64,000 bases of DNA, taken from assembly GCA_021234155.1 (NCBI GenBank), contig JAJEKV010000058.1:4040600-4104599 (forward strand), read 5' to 3'. The position numbers and the translations under genes were made by a program. Positions 30,481 through 43,155 of the stretch are shown one piece after another (the stretch's first letter is position 1; every line of letters starts with the position of its first letter). The DNA comes from Isoetes taiwanensis (taxonomy: Eukaryota; Streptophyta; Lycopodiopsida; Isoetales; Isoetaceae). Under the pieces are notes generated by a model. That model saw nothing but the letters and a program-made list of their open reading frames with translations. It did not search any database and was not told the DNA's origin.

Positions 30481-32402
30481 TATGGTTGGACCCAAGGCAC
30501 CCTCTGTTCACCCCTGTTACGCCGCCATCGCCGTTTCGATGCAAGCAATGATCCCAAGAGTTATTGCTTTGAGCTATGGAGGCAAGGGCCGCCATATGTT
30601 CTTGAATGCATGCATATTTAAGAGTCCACATCTTCTACAACTGTTTCTACTCTCAAATCGGGCTTCTTCGGATTGCTTATGGCAAGAGGCTTCTAAACAG
30701 AAGATTCGTCTTATTTCAGTAAGCTCTCTGATTTTTTGTCTTCAATAGTAGATTAAACTACGTGCATCCTCAATGTTATTTCTGAAATCATAAGCTGAAG
30801 AAGCTAGGTTGTTTGCAGAACTATGGCAGGGCAGAAGTATGGCAAGGGCAGAACTATGGCAGGGCATCACGGTTTCCTGGAAAGTTGGACGAAGTACTCT
30901 CTTCCGGAATAATGGTCGGACTTGTTGAATCCCTCCTCTGCTCTGTTTGAATCTGCTCTTCTACTCTTCTACTACCCGGAATGCCCAATGAAATCCGCTG
31001 CTCCTCTTCTGGCCAGAATGATCTGATCCCAATGCCCTGAATGCTCTGGTCCGGTTGCCTGCTCCCTTCCGATCTACTGCCCTAGTCGGCTGCTTCCATT
31101 ATTTTTTGCAATATCATGTTCGAAGTTAGTCAGCTTTCAACATATAGCACCCTTCTAGATTGATAAATTGGCAGAGTTTGCTGTACTAGTTTGACAACAA
31201 ATGAGAATCAAGTATTTGAGAAGAGAAATTTATGGACAGATGCTTAGGTTCTCCATTAGACAAGTCTCTTTCTTTTGACGACTCCTGCCAGTTTTTTCGT
31301 GCTATTCATGGTTCCATGTTGTCGCAATGAGTACAAGAAGGGAATGGCAAGCGAGCTTTTCAGGATTAAAGCGCCTCTTGGCGTCCATATTCATAAAAGG
31401 TTATTTTTTAAGTTTATCAGAGAACTAGACTGGCAAGGGAGCTTTTCATTATGCCATCTATGTCCAAAAGCCCCTACTAGCAAAGTACACCAGAGATGAA
31501 TTTTTTCTATGATGTTCATACTTAGAGAAGGCCAGCTTTCAAGTTTGATGCATTGAGGTTGTTATATTAGAGGGCATGTAAATTGCCTTTGAAGTCTCTG
31601 AAAATATTGTTAGTAAAATATTTGTAAACAAAACAATTGTGGTACAGGAAAACTGTGAAAAGAATATTATCTGCACAATTCTCTCATGGTGAGTCTTCAG
31701 TATTTTAGTAAAGCGCCCTCATTTCCAACTTAACATGTTTCTCTATTTTTGCAAAGATACGGTACCGGGATCCAAAGCTTTTACCATTTCAAAGATGTTT
31801 CATGCTTCACACCATCTAGAACCTGTTGCAGTTAACTCGATTGAGGTATGTTTTTGTGGTAGATGCCATTCCTCACAATGCTTAGTTATACTACATTCTC
31901 CTCCATTTTAAGTCGAATCTCCCCATGACAATATTTTTCTAGGTGGAAAATGAAATAAAATCTGTGCAATGGGTGGCAAAACAGTGTTGTCCTCTAAAGA
32001 TTAAGATTGAAAGGGTAGTGCTAACATCCTCAGGAGTTCGTTGGTTCTTTGCGCGGTAATGTCGGGGAGTAGAATATTATTAACTTTGTTTTGATGGTCG
32101 TTACCTTGATCTAGAATAATGGGTTGAAGGTTGAGTTTCGTTTTTGTTGTTCCATGACTAAAGGAGTTTTTTCTACCATAGCAAGAGCCATGACTGGTCA
32201 AGTAATTGGTTGCAATGATTATATTATTTTTACTATGCCTAACGAATGCTAAAAGGGATCCCTTATGTTCAAGGGTCTATATGAGATCGTAAATAAATTA
32301 TTCTGAGTTTTAAGTCTCTTGCGGTGGCCCACAAGCCCATTGCAGGATATTGTCCTCGGTCCCCATGACTCCAAGCAAGTATCGTCCATCTATACAACCG
32401 CG
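30481..32402 (+). other. Possible exons of an unidentified gene
   Basis: Two stretches have matched splice signals and join in frame: 31757-31845 (AG before, GTATGT after; encodes VPGSKAFTISKMFHASHHLE) and 31943-32059 (TTTCTAG before; encodes SVQWVAKQCCPLKIKIERVV, stop TAA). An upstream ATG at 30482 opens 88 codons, and GTAAGC lies near 30720. The product is not recognised. The rest has no clear feature apart from a triple CAGAACTATGGCAGGGCA-like repeat at about 30818-30866. Confidence 0.3.
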
Positions 32403-32445
32403 ACCCCTTTTTCTTTTTTCTTTTTTTTTTTTTTTTTTTTTTTTT
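32403..32445. repeat. Poly-T tract
   Basis: A T run interrupted only by a few C, followed by GCCTTAGTGCC. It could be the inverted poly-A end of a retroposed sequence, but nothing upstream identifies it. Confidence 0.8.
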
Positions 32446-33362
32446 GCCTTAGTGCCCTTTCAATAGAAAAAAGGGCCTCCAATCTCACACGTTGATTTCC
32501 AATAAATCTCTATCGTAGGTTTGATTTTAATAACAAGTCATATTTCAGTATTATAATTAATATATCTTTCAAGTTCTAGTCTTCATGGTGAAATACATCC
32601 AAATATGATAATTCTACAAGTTTGATGCCGCTCTGCAAGTTTGAGTCAAGCTCAAACTCAAGCTTAGCTATGGTGTCCATGCTAGAACCTGCGGCTATTG
32701 CTGCTAGCCACGACTGTGCAAAATGCATATGTTGTCTACAGCTACGACAATTTTCCTTGGAGCAACACCCTGGACTTTGCTAGTGGATGAGCATTCCTTG
32801 CCCTTCTGACTGCCCTCTAAAGTGCAACTTCAACTGCAAAACTTGCAAAAGAAAGTGTGGTTGCATATTACGCAAACTCCTTACGTTAGCTCATTCTAAC
32901 CTCACTGAGTGAAGGTAAGGCATAGCAGTAAAACTAGGTTAGAAAAGTAAGACAGTTTTTTCAAGAAAACCCAAATGTCAGTACACTCCAAGCAAACCCA
33001 AATGTCAATACACTCCAAACTTTAAAATGCGTCTAAAATACGAAGGTACTTCTTGATGTTAGTCACTTGGCCTGTATGCTCAGCTAAATGTTTAGCTATA
33101 CCGAGTTAATGAGTCGACCGAGTAAAGATCGATCGAGAAAGAGAAATGTTCGCGGCGGCCAGAGTCGGCAGAGTAAAGATGGGTCGAGGAAGAGAAACCA
33201 CCGAAAATACAAGAGAATCTCGTTTGTGAGAGAGCTTGGTATCTTGGTCTTGGGATCTCAAAGTCAGCATATCTCGAGTGGAAGGCCCAATTCCTTGAGG
33301 GTGCACGTAAGGCCGAGCTGACAACTGTGGCACCATGAAGCCTCGTTCCTCGACATTGGCAT

Positions 33363-34420
33363 GTGAGGCTATGTTTTCCATGTTTGTCAGGGAGAACTGC
33401 GAATCTTCGCGCCACCGCAGCAGGAGGAATGAAGATGGGATATGAGAGAATCAGGAAGTTGCCTGCAATGTTTGCTAACTCCAGCATTCTGGAGGAGGTT
33501 AATGCAGAAGTTATGGCACTAACCGGCAAGAAGGTATCCCCGACTGGGTTTCATAGAACGTGGAGGCGGAGCTTCAGGGATGTCAGTATCACAAAGAAAA
33601 TTGTATTTTCCAAATGTATTACGTGTGAGGTTATCCACACAAAGTTATTGAAGACTAAGGATGAGGCAGAGAGAAGGATACTGCATGATCAACGAAGGGC
33701 ACATAGGCTAGAGCAGGCCTCATGTCGCACTTAGTACTGGTCGTGGACAAGATGGATCAAGCAAAAACATTGATTCCAAAATTGCAACACAAGCTGAAAA
33801 CATCATTGACCGGTGCACTCACTCATGGACATGGAAAGGGAAGCTATGGAAACTTTGTCCTGGGCTTATGGCCAGATGACTCGAACTTCCATGTATGTTC
33901 TTTGAATAACATCTTGAAGAGGTTAGAGATGGTCCACGAGTATGCAGGAGGCCGTCTATCAGTGCCTGAAACATCAGCTCCAACATGGGTGTCATCCTTG
34001 CGCGACACGACGGCCTTGGAATCAGAGTTGTCACTATCCAATAGCAGCATCCCCGCTAATTTGCCATAGGCAGAGGGACCATCAATGAAGCCTCTCCCCC
34101 GGATACTATATTTGCAGCTGGACAATGCATCTGGATAGAACAAGAATAGGTATGTGTTCTCCTATCTTTCATACCTAGTATATCTTGGTGTGTTTGAAGA
34201 GATTGAGTTAGGGTTCATGACGCCTGGCCATACACATGAGGATATCGACGCCTTGTTTGGTAACTTCTCCTCATCTTTAAGGAAGGCCGAGGTGTTGACC
34301 ATGCCTGAACTGTTGTATGAATTCTACACATGCAACTTGAATACGCCCGTGCCCTATGTTGTCGACAAAGTGCCGGACTGGAAGGGTTTTATAGAAGCGT
34401 ACATACCTTGTATTTCTTGT
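33363..34420 (+). pseudogene. DUF7869-type transposase-like pseudogene
   Basis: Three open stretches carry the hallmarks of the large DUF7869 family (widespread in plants and other eukaryotes, with an integrase/RNase-H-like pattern): VVDKMDQAKT (about 33740), GALTHGHGKG (about 33810), LYLQLDNASG then NKNRY (about 34110-34150), and ELGFMTPGHTHEDIDALFG (about 34210-34260). An N-terminal Cys pair is seen in SKCITC (about 33615). The frame shifts near 33725 and has stops at 34067 and 34136, the latter inside the otherwise conserved DNASG-NKNRY block. Family function is unsettled; a mobile-element origin is likely. Confidence 0.7.
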
Positions 34421-34694
34421 ATTTTAATGCATTTAGCCCCTAGTACCTATGCTAGTGCCATTAGCAATAACATAACTTTGCCAATCATGCACCCATATGA
34501 ATCTCTTGCCTCCGCAACCCCGCTAGCTCTTTCCGCACTAATACTTAGTGATATTAGTGCCCCGCCTAGCAACCCATTACCCATTGCTTAGCTATTATTA
34601 CCATTTACCCTGCATCCCATCACCGTAGACTGGTTACAGTCACCACGGCCCATTAAATCACAACTGCCCAGCAATCGCGACCAGCAGTACCCCC

Positions 34695-36029
34695 GTGCTC
34701 ATGGACGTCCATCAAGGGCCCGATTTCGGCTATGCCCTTGGGAGCACCTGTAACACCAAATCGTTGCTAGAGATGTTGCATTGGCTAATGGTGCTAGAAG
34801 AGCAGCAGGACTCTTGCCACCACTTGGTGTGGACGCTCTCTCTACAGTCCGTTTATCAAAATCTCCTGATAAACATTTGTCTATTGATCAAGTTTTACAA
34901 CTTCAAATGCTTGCTAAATGCAAATTCTTGCCACACGATCAATGACACATGTCCTCTCGCAAATGCTACAGTGCCTATGAAGTTCAATAATTCTACTACT
35001 TTTGTGCCAGAGAACAAGTTTAACAGACTCGGCTTGCCATCAAAGGTGGTTTCTTCTGCTGATTTTGTACATGAATCCATAAGGAAAAAAACTTATCGTT
35101 GTTTAACTAGGTCCAAAGAAAACAATAGGTTTCCTTTGAGCACTCATCTGCTAGATGCAAGCTCAGTGGTTTCTGCAGTCAGTTGTCGCATTATGTCAAC
35201 AGAACAATGTACATCAGACTTTGATTTTGGAAGCGAGGAAGCTCCTGTGTCTAACACATGCACTATGTCATCAAAACAGTCATCAGATTTTGATATTGCA
35301 AGTAATGAAGCTCCTGCATTTAATTTATTAGCTCAAGGATCACCTATTGGATTAAAGAAAATGAAGCAGGAAACTATGGGTGCCATAAATGGAACGAAAG
35401 AGATGGTGAAAGCAATGCTGATTCTCAAAATAATGTGAGTATCATTTTCTTGTCTCCCCCCCTTTTAATTATGGTAAGACAATGTATCATGATATAGGAT
35501 GCGAGTCAGGATTAGAATTCAACATCAATTGGGAAACGACCCAAGATAGCTAAAGTGCACAATATTTCTGAATGTGTGAGTCTATTTGTATGTTAGAACT
35601 TCATTCACATAATTTCTATTCTCTTATGTATATAGTATATATGTGTAGAGACGACGAGATAGAATAAATGAGATGATGAAGGCATTACAAGAGCTCATCC
35701 CAAACTGTAATAAGGTCCTTTCATGGTTAACTTTTAAATATTCATTTTAAATTGTTTAGTGGAGAATATACCTCCTAACATTTATAAATTTGTTTACAGA
35801 CTAATTTATTTTCTTGCATGAAATAAGTGTATCTTATTTATTCTGTCTTCTGCAGATGACAACTTTGAACTGATTAATGACAACTGGGGTGCAATCTATG
35901 GCAGTGCCCATAAACTGTGGTATTGGTACAGGAATAATGCGTAACCCAATTTTATACAATTTTTCAAACCAGTATGGTTTTTCATACATTGGCCCTAATT
36001 TACTCGATCATTATGCTTCATTCTCCTAA
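34695..36029 (+). pseudogene. PIF-type bHLH transcription factor pseudogene
   Basis: The bHLH domain is split exactly as in plant phytochrome-interacting-factor-like genes. Exon 35498-35575 encodes KRPKIAKVHNISEC (acceptor ATATAG, donor GTGAGT). Exon 35649-35714 is 66 bp and encodes [20 protein letters not shown] plus NK, ending at the usual boundary after helix 1. The preceding exon ends at 35434 (KWNERDGESNADSQNN), donor GTGAGT. A highly decayed helix 2 piece may follow at 35800, and a final exon at 35856-36029. Damage: TAG at 35513, Cys in place of the conserved basic-region Arg (TGT for CGT), a frameshift near 35360, TGA at 35871. The open frame 34695-35430 probably covers upstream exons. 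Intact relatives bind G-box DNA and phytochromes in the nucleus. Confidence 0.75.
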
Positions 36030-37265
36030 GTAAATCCAAAAACATCAGGAATGTAGACCAAGCTCCATGGCAGGTTCAGTTGGATTTGGTCTTGCACAAC
36101 ATGTTCTAACTTCTTGTTATGGAAGCTGGATATTTCTAAGCGGAGTGCCAAAATCAAATAGGATTGTGGTGCCATTGAAAAAATGCGCTCATCGTAGAGC
36201 AGTTCAAGCATCTGTGTACTCTTCCATTAGGAAGCTTTGCTTCTTCCCATTCTTCTTCTGTGAAATAAATTCTGATTGTATAAGTGATGATGAGGAGTTT
36301 GATATAATGGTATGACGTGATCATTTAACGAAGCCATTAGGTCAAGAGTCGGGAAGGCTAGATGCTCCTATATACTGTTATTGTACATTGAATGCATACC
36401 TTTTCTTTGTACTACGTTGTCAGAAATATCTTGTCTTTATCTACAGTGGTTTCTTGTGAGTTTCTTGTGATCTGGACTTTATAACGAGATTTGGGAATAG
36501 AGAGCTAAATCTTTGGTATGTTTGAGCAAAGATTGTGGTCTTTTAGGGCAATTATGAAAGCAAATTGTAGAAATAGATCCAACAGTAAGGTGCCAAAAGC
36601 ATTTTTGTCTTGACAAATCTGTCCTCGGCAAGGGGCCAAGATGACATAGAATTTGGTAACCTGCACATATCGGACTACAGACCATTGCCGATGAATCACA
36701 GTTACTTTCATGGGGTAGGGCCGAAGCATAAATTTTGGAAGACCCGGCATGCCATTCAACCTACAAAGTAAACATGAAACTATAGCTGTTTTGAAAAAAA
36801 AAACAAAGCTTGCAAATGGGATTGCGATTGCTAGGTAGACTCCCGTTCTTAATGGCAGCATTGTTTTTAGGAATTTAACTTTGATAATTGCTTTGATTTT
36901 GTCAAGAGCTGGTCAGATCTCAAGATAAAGTACATAGATTGGATGTATCATATTGCGTTGACCATGACAGCTTCTGGAAGAAAAAGAATCGGTACTTCTA
37001 TGGACACAATGTAATAAACTTGGGATGCAAGCTCAATCCAGGGCCTTCCCTAGCAGCATGCAATACTGCTTTGTATAGGGCATTCTCAAATCTTTGTCTT
37101 AGCAGGTTACTCCAGCTGTGTTTTTGCCAATGTGTTTTTTTGGATTTCAAAGTAAAAATCTTTTGAGTCCCCTGTTTTCTTACATTTCTTTGCTAGTTTT
37201 TAAACTTACATCTCCTCAAATCATATCTTAATGCATAGAGCAAGATGACAAGCAGAAAAAGAATG

Positions 37266-38130
37266 ATAATAGAATAGAATATAATAGTGTTTTTATTGTC
37301 CACGGAGGCCAGTCGGCCTATGGGACCCAAAAAAGAGGCGCTGCGAATATATTACTGTCTGCGTTAAAAAACTCCTGTCCCAAAGGCTTTTGGGGGGGGG
37401 AAATAATGAGAGGAATAAGGTTATTATCAAATTGTACATACATCTATTATGAGGGGAAAGAAATATGTACACATATCAGGCAAATGCCTGAGGACCAAGC
37501 TGATCCCGATGATTTATGACCTCTTAAACGTATGATCCCAGTATCCGTACCAAGGCCATGCTCAATATCTCATGCAGGGGCTGGCCAGAATGGACTAGCT
37601 CAGCATAGCGTGTTCGAATGTCATCATATACCAGACAGCTCTGAAGGGTGTGGCATTCCACAGCTCCAAATTGGCATCGTTATGAAAGCCTCTCTTAGCG
37701 TGGCTTCCCAATCCATCTCCACGTCTCAATATGAAGATGGTGTCTTTGTGGCGGATAGAGGCAATGGTTCTGCGCCTTTTCATGGGTAGATGAGTGCATG
37801 AGATAGCATTGCGGGCCTCGCCTCCCAAAGATGGGGTTTATGTAGCATTGGTAATGTGTCGCCTTGACTGTTCAAGGGTTTCGACATCCCATAGCTCACC
37901 GAGGAAGCATGTATCAAGGTACCGTATGCGAGGTCGTAATGATTTGCCTCCATTTGCACTTTCGGATGCACGTGCTCTGCACATTCCATCCGCCGCCACC
38001 GAGCTCTCATTTTCCACCAGCCGGGCCTTTAGGCCGAGGACCTATTGCCACGATTGTAAGCGAGGTTAGGGGAGGCGAAGTATCGTCCATCTTGACCACC
38101 TTACGGAAGTAGATGATGTGTATGCATCAT
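37266..38130 (-). mobile_element. LINE 3' fragment in the right duplicate
   Basis: Same insertion as 1030-1888. The 3' hairpin and tail are almost identical, but the ORF part (37740-38130) has many one- to three-base indels that break the frame, in contrast to the clean match on both sides. Confidence 0.85.
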
Positions 38131-39620
38131 TTCTAAAGCCATCAAAGGACAACGATGTAGAGAATGTTTTAATTTGTTTCTTTGCTTGGGCTATGGCAAA
38201 TTGGTGGCAAGAACATTGTTCTCATTGACTTTTGATAATACGTTATGAAATCAAGGTACTTGTTCATTTTTTGTCATGGTCTGCTCTCCCATATATTGTA
38301 AATATTAATCTTATATTTGCCAATAAGTACCATATAACAAACAAGAATAAGTTGGAACTTTTTTATTCCAAAGGATCTTGAACGAAATATAAGTTGTTTC
38401 GTATGAGAGCATTGCTTCAATGTTTAGATCACACATTAAACTCCTCATGATGCAAAGTTGAAACCAAATCTTAAGCAATTGCGTATGTAAGGCAAAGTAG
38501 ATGGAGAATCGCATAAAGTCAGTAAGCACAAAAAAGTAGGCTTACAGATAACAATAATATACCTTGTCACATGCTTGAGATTGTTTTCATTTGGTAGTAT
38601 TGATGCTTCTGCACGAAAATAATTTATTGGCAAGGACCTCCTCTCTTTTGATGAAGTAGAAAGCATATATAAGGACATTCTTTTTGAAAAGAAATCGGCA
38701 TCTAAACCATATGTTATAAAAGCATCTAGGATGCCAATGCCCATGCTTCCAGTAGTGCCTTATCAAATGGCTATCAAGCTACAGATGCACAAGTATGGAA
38801 TCCAGATAATGTTACATATGTTTAAAAATCATGCACAAACCTTTTTGCCCTAGAAGATTGAAGGGATTTACACGCCAGGATAATTTATAGTGGATTGGAA
38901 TCAAACATGCTTGTAGTAAATGCTATAGTTACATATGGAAATTTCAAAAGTGTACAAGATGCAAGAAGGAAAATGCAAGAAAGCTGCTGCAATGTATGCA
39001 CACATAGCAGCGATTGATATCTTACTATGTAACAAATATTTGTTGGTGGAGTGTTTTAGGGTTTTCTTTTAAAGCCTTGCAATTAAATTTTTGGCCGTAC
39101 TTGTACTGTGTTAATGACATTAGAGAAGAGTAGCTAACTATGCTTCCCATGTCCTTCCTTAAGCTTCTTGCTTTGTTTTTCAGGTAATGAAACATGCGAA
39201 AAGATTTTGTCAGGAATCGACTTATAATTCTTCACATGCTTGAATTGTAAATGTTTGTAAATATAGTTTTAATTTTAGTTTTTAGCGTTCATGTGAGAGC
39301 TTAATGGGGAACAAGCCTTTGAACGGTGAACAAGCTTGGTTAATTATGAGTTGCAAGAGTATTCATATCAGGGCAAGAGCACTGGACTTTGTAGTCATTA
39401 TTTTTGCAGAGGAGTTCTCTCCCGTGTTAGAGTAAATAACACGATATGACCTTGGCCAAGAAGTCTTCAACGAAGTTAGGCTGCCTCAACATGGCATCAG
39501 CGAGCACTCACTCCATGGTAATAGTATCCACCATCTTTTTGAGAGTAGAAGATCAAAGTCTGACTGTGGCATTTGAAAAGTTGAATGCACACTCCATATG
39601 ATAGTTATTATGCTATATCC

Positions 39621-39658
39621 TTCTATTCTATTCTATTCTATTCTATTCTATTCTATTC
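39621..39658. repeat. (TTCTA)n microsatellite, right copy
   Basis: Counterpart of 3380-3417 with the same repeat number, which argues for a recent duplication. Confidence 0.9.
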
Positions 39659-40277
39659 AAATTTTAGAAGAGCCAAATTTGGCCATCGCACCTACGAATT
39701 TTTCTTAGCTTTCCATGCAGGTTATTTTTTGAAAAGGGATGGTGGCAAGGTATCCCAAAAACAAATAGAATATGTTCATGTGAAATGCAGGAAATTGAAA
39801 ATGAAGAGCATGCAATGTTTTGTTGCAATCTACATGTTCATATTCGTGTCCTTTACATGTTCATATTCGTTGCCCTCAATATGTTCATATTCGCTGATCA
39901 AATTTTTTTGACCTTTCGACCACCATATGTGATGTTATCATTTTCACAAACAGATGTAAGATTGTACTCTTTGTCCCATGACCCGCTGGACTTCTGCGGA
40001 TGTTAATAAATTGTTATTGTCATTATTGTTATTCGATTTAAGGTTATTCATAAGGAAATGCATTTCAGGTTTTATGTTTCCTTCAGATTTTATAAGAGCC
40101 TTGGGATTTTTTTTAATTAAGATTATTTATAAAGGAAATGCATATGAAGTTTTTAAAAATAAAGTACTAAGCTGTGTTTGCTATTTATTCTAAAAATTGG
40201 GCAATGCAGTCAGAAAGAATTCATCCACTAGTATAATGCATACTAGCGAACATTCTTATAAAACTCTGGAATACCCA

Positions 40278-42445
40278 TGGCCCCCCATTGGTTCTCACGG
40301 AGGGGGATGTTGTGGAGGGCCTGCAACGACTGGCTAATGGGAAGGCAGCTGACCTCGATGGTATGCAGGCCGAGTTACTCAAATGGGCAGGGCAGCCGCT
40401 GGTGCCGATCCTCACTACCCGCTCCAACGAGCATTGCGGGGAAGGTTTCCCGACAATGGACCCAAGCGGGGTTGTCCCCATTCACAAAGGCGGGCGACCC
40501 ACACCGCCGCCAATTCTGGGGACGATCATGGTCGGATTCGGTGTTTGCCAAACTGTTGGTGGCATTCTCGAGCAGTTGACCCTGGCCAAGGCAGGCGGCG
40601 GATGTGCGAGCCCTCACACAAACATGCTTTAGACCCCGCCACTCAACGATTGACCATAACTTTACACTGCGGGCACTGATTGAAAACAACCGGAACCATC
40701 GGCAGGACTTGTATTGCTGCTTTGTGGACTTCGCGAAGGCTTTTGATACGGTCCCCCAGGAAAAGCTATGGGCTAGAGCTGCGTCAGCTGGGGGCTCCGC
40801 CTGCGCAGAATGCCATATCACAGGTCGTATAAGAGTTGTTTTGGCGGGGATGCGGTAGGACGACCCAAGCATTCACCGATGTAGTATCGGGTCCCGGGGC
40901 TGTCCCCTCTCACCAACACTTTTTGGCCTCTACATTGATCAGTTAGAGCCCTGGCTTACTGAGCATGGGGGAGATGGCATACAGCTTTTGCACCAGGTCA
41001 TCCACCAGCTCATCTATGCAGATGATGTTGACCTTCTGGCCCACACCCCAGAAGCTATGCAGTCTCATCTGGATGCCCTAGACACATGCAATGGGGCCTC
41101 TGGACATTGGCGTGAATCGGCCAAGACCAGGGTGGTGATCATATCCTCTTCACGCCACCCCATGCCTCCTGCACTCACATATTAGGGACAGCCTGTGGAG
41201 GTCACGCCCACCTACAAGTACCTAGGGGTGAAGTTCCCCTCCTCGCTCTGTTGGGAGGCATCCATCCCGCAGGGTGGTGATGAGGCCGAAAGCGCTTTAT
41301 GCCATGCGAGAACTGCTTGATCACGGTGAGCTTTGTGATTGGGGCCATCCGGTCACATCTGCCGGGCCGGGTCGGTGAGCACGGTCCTTCATGCGGGGTC
41401 GAGGTTTGGGGCCCGGTCGTCTCTTTGGCGACCTGGAATGACTTGGAGTAGGTGCAGAAGGCATTTTTTGCACGGGCACTTGGGGTGAAACCTTTAGTCC
41501 CCTATCAGATTCTGCTGCAGGAAACTGGATTCTTGCCATTTTAGCGGGCAGCCCTTGATAGACACATCGTCTATTTTCAGAAAGTGGTTAATATGGGTGA
41601 TGCTCGGCTCCCGCACCTGGCTTACGCGGTGGCAATGGGCCCACAGCGGCTCAGGGCCTGTTGGAGGGGTAAGAGAGATCATTGGTTCGCCAGATGGAAC
41701 GTCGCGGAGAATTTTGCAGTGCGTGCGAGATGGACACAAAGGCCGATCGTGGCGGCTGCGGGGAGTAAAGTGGGCGCTTGCTTCCTTGGCAAGCTCTGGG
41801 ACCCCGGCGCTCTAGAGCAAGTCAAAACGGCCCATTACAAGGAGCACATCAACCCCGTGTTAGCTCGGGACCCGCAGCTCTACCTGCGTTCCCAGCTGCC
41901 CCTGAAAAAGCGCAAACTCATTGCCTCCATTTGCACAGGTGCCCACCATCTTTGCATCGAGACGGGCAGGTGGATTGTTGAGCCCGCCAGGACAGGCTCT
42001 GTCAGTGCTGTCAAACAGGTGCCATTGAGGATGAGTCTCACACTTTCCAGAGTTGCCTAGCATTCAGTCAGATCCGGGCCACATATGCTCCCTTAGTACG
42101 GCCGGACTTGCCCCTACATTTGCTGATGAACACGCGTCGGTCGTGCTCGGGTCGTACATTCCGGGAGGTCTTTGGATCTGCGAGCTCACCTTTGCCCCCG
42201 CCTGGCTGCCCGCTGATTAGGCACTACGGGTGCGGTGCATGAGTGTATATATTTGTGTGTTTTTGCATTTTGTATATTGGAACAGTTTGTCAGCAGGCTG
42301 ATTGCTGCCACGGTTTTTCCCTCGAAAACCCTTCGAGGCGGGGGTTTTTTAATCAGGGTAGTAATCCGCTTGCTGCGCTTTCGTATTGGGTCCCATAGAC
42401 CGATTGGTCTCCGTGGATGATAAAAATACCTTCCTTCCTTCCTTC
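40278..42445 (+). mobile_element. LINE, 5'-truncated, RT to 3' end
   Basis: A plus-strand non-LTR element beginning within reverse transcriptase. Pieces in shifting frames read VVEGLQRLANGKAADLDGM, GVVPIHKGG, the motif-A block CFVDFAKAFDTV (about 40720) and the catalytic LIYADDVDLL (about 41005). A C-terminal part (41584-42060) has the CTGAHHLCIETGRW region, followed in another frame by a Cys/His finger with EDESHTF. The 3' end has the family hairpin (TTTTTCCCTCGAAAACCC ... GGCGGGGGTTTTTT, about 42311-42351), then GGTCCCATAGACCGATTGG and a (TTCC)n tail. Several stops and shifts make it inactive. No target duplication was found; its 5' edge coincides with the end of the 4-kb duplicate. Confidence 0.85.
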
Positions 42446-43155
42446 CTTCCATAAGGAATTCCATTATGGACAGTCAAATTTTACAATCCTTTGAACCTTC
42501 TAACAACAGCACCATGCGAGTTCCAAAAATATGTTATAGGTTTCCATGTATTTTCACACTCTAGAAAAGCATTGACCATTGTACTTATCACAATTTTTTG
42601 CTCTTCAGATGATCATAACTTAAATCCACAATCAATCTTGTTAATTTGGGATTATCCGGTCTGGAGAAAAACTTTTTGGAATTTTTTTTAAGTGATTTTC
42701 CCTAAGGTTTTATGGATTTTGGCAGCCAAGAACAATTTTTGATTTGCCAAAAATCGGTGAAAGATTTTTGGGATCTACGTTCAAAAATTTTCCTTTATGC
42801 ATTTTTCAGCATGTGTGTCACGAATATTTCTCTTTCTGTGCACTAGCAGATGGGTATGCAAGGATAGATCCACTTCAGATTTGCAATTCCGGCCACCGAC
42901 TTGGCTTAAAGAACCTAATCGGCTGTTTTTCTCTGGGTATTTGAACATTTACATGCAGACAGATCCGGCTCTCTTGCAAGGATGATAGGTTTTGCACTTT
43001 CTTCCAATCGACCATCTGATAGAACCAATCTTCATCAGGCATCTAATTTTCATTTGAATGTTGCTTCACATGCAGCAGAGGTGGCTCTCCTCAAACATTA
43101 AATCGCAATTATAAGATGTTGCGATATTAAATAATTTATGTTGTTCTGTTAGCAG
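42446..43155. other. Gene-free stretch
   Basis: AT-rich sequence with no frame or motif that I can support. Confidence 0.6.

Larger units (their letters stand above)
36220..40277. repeat. Right copy of the ~4-kb direct duplication
   Basis: Matches 1-4017. Beyond the right end (40278) the sequence is a LINE, while the left copy continues into unrelated sequence. To the left it abuts the bHLH pseudogene; whether the left copy has the same neighbour cannot be seen. Differences cluster in the embedded LINE fragment (about 37740-38180). Confidence 0.95.
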
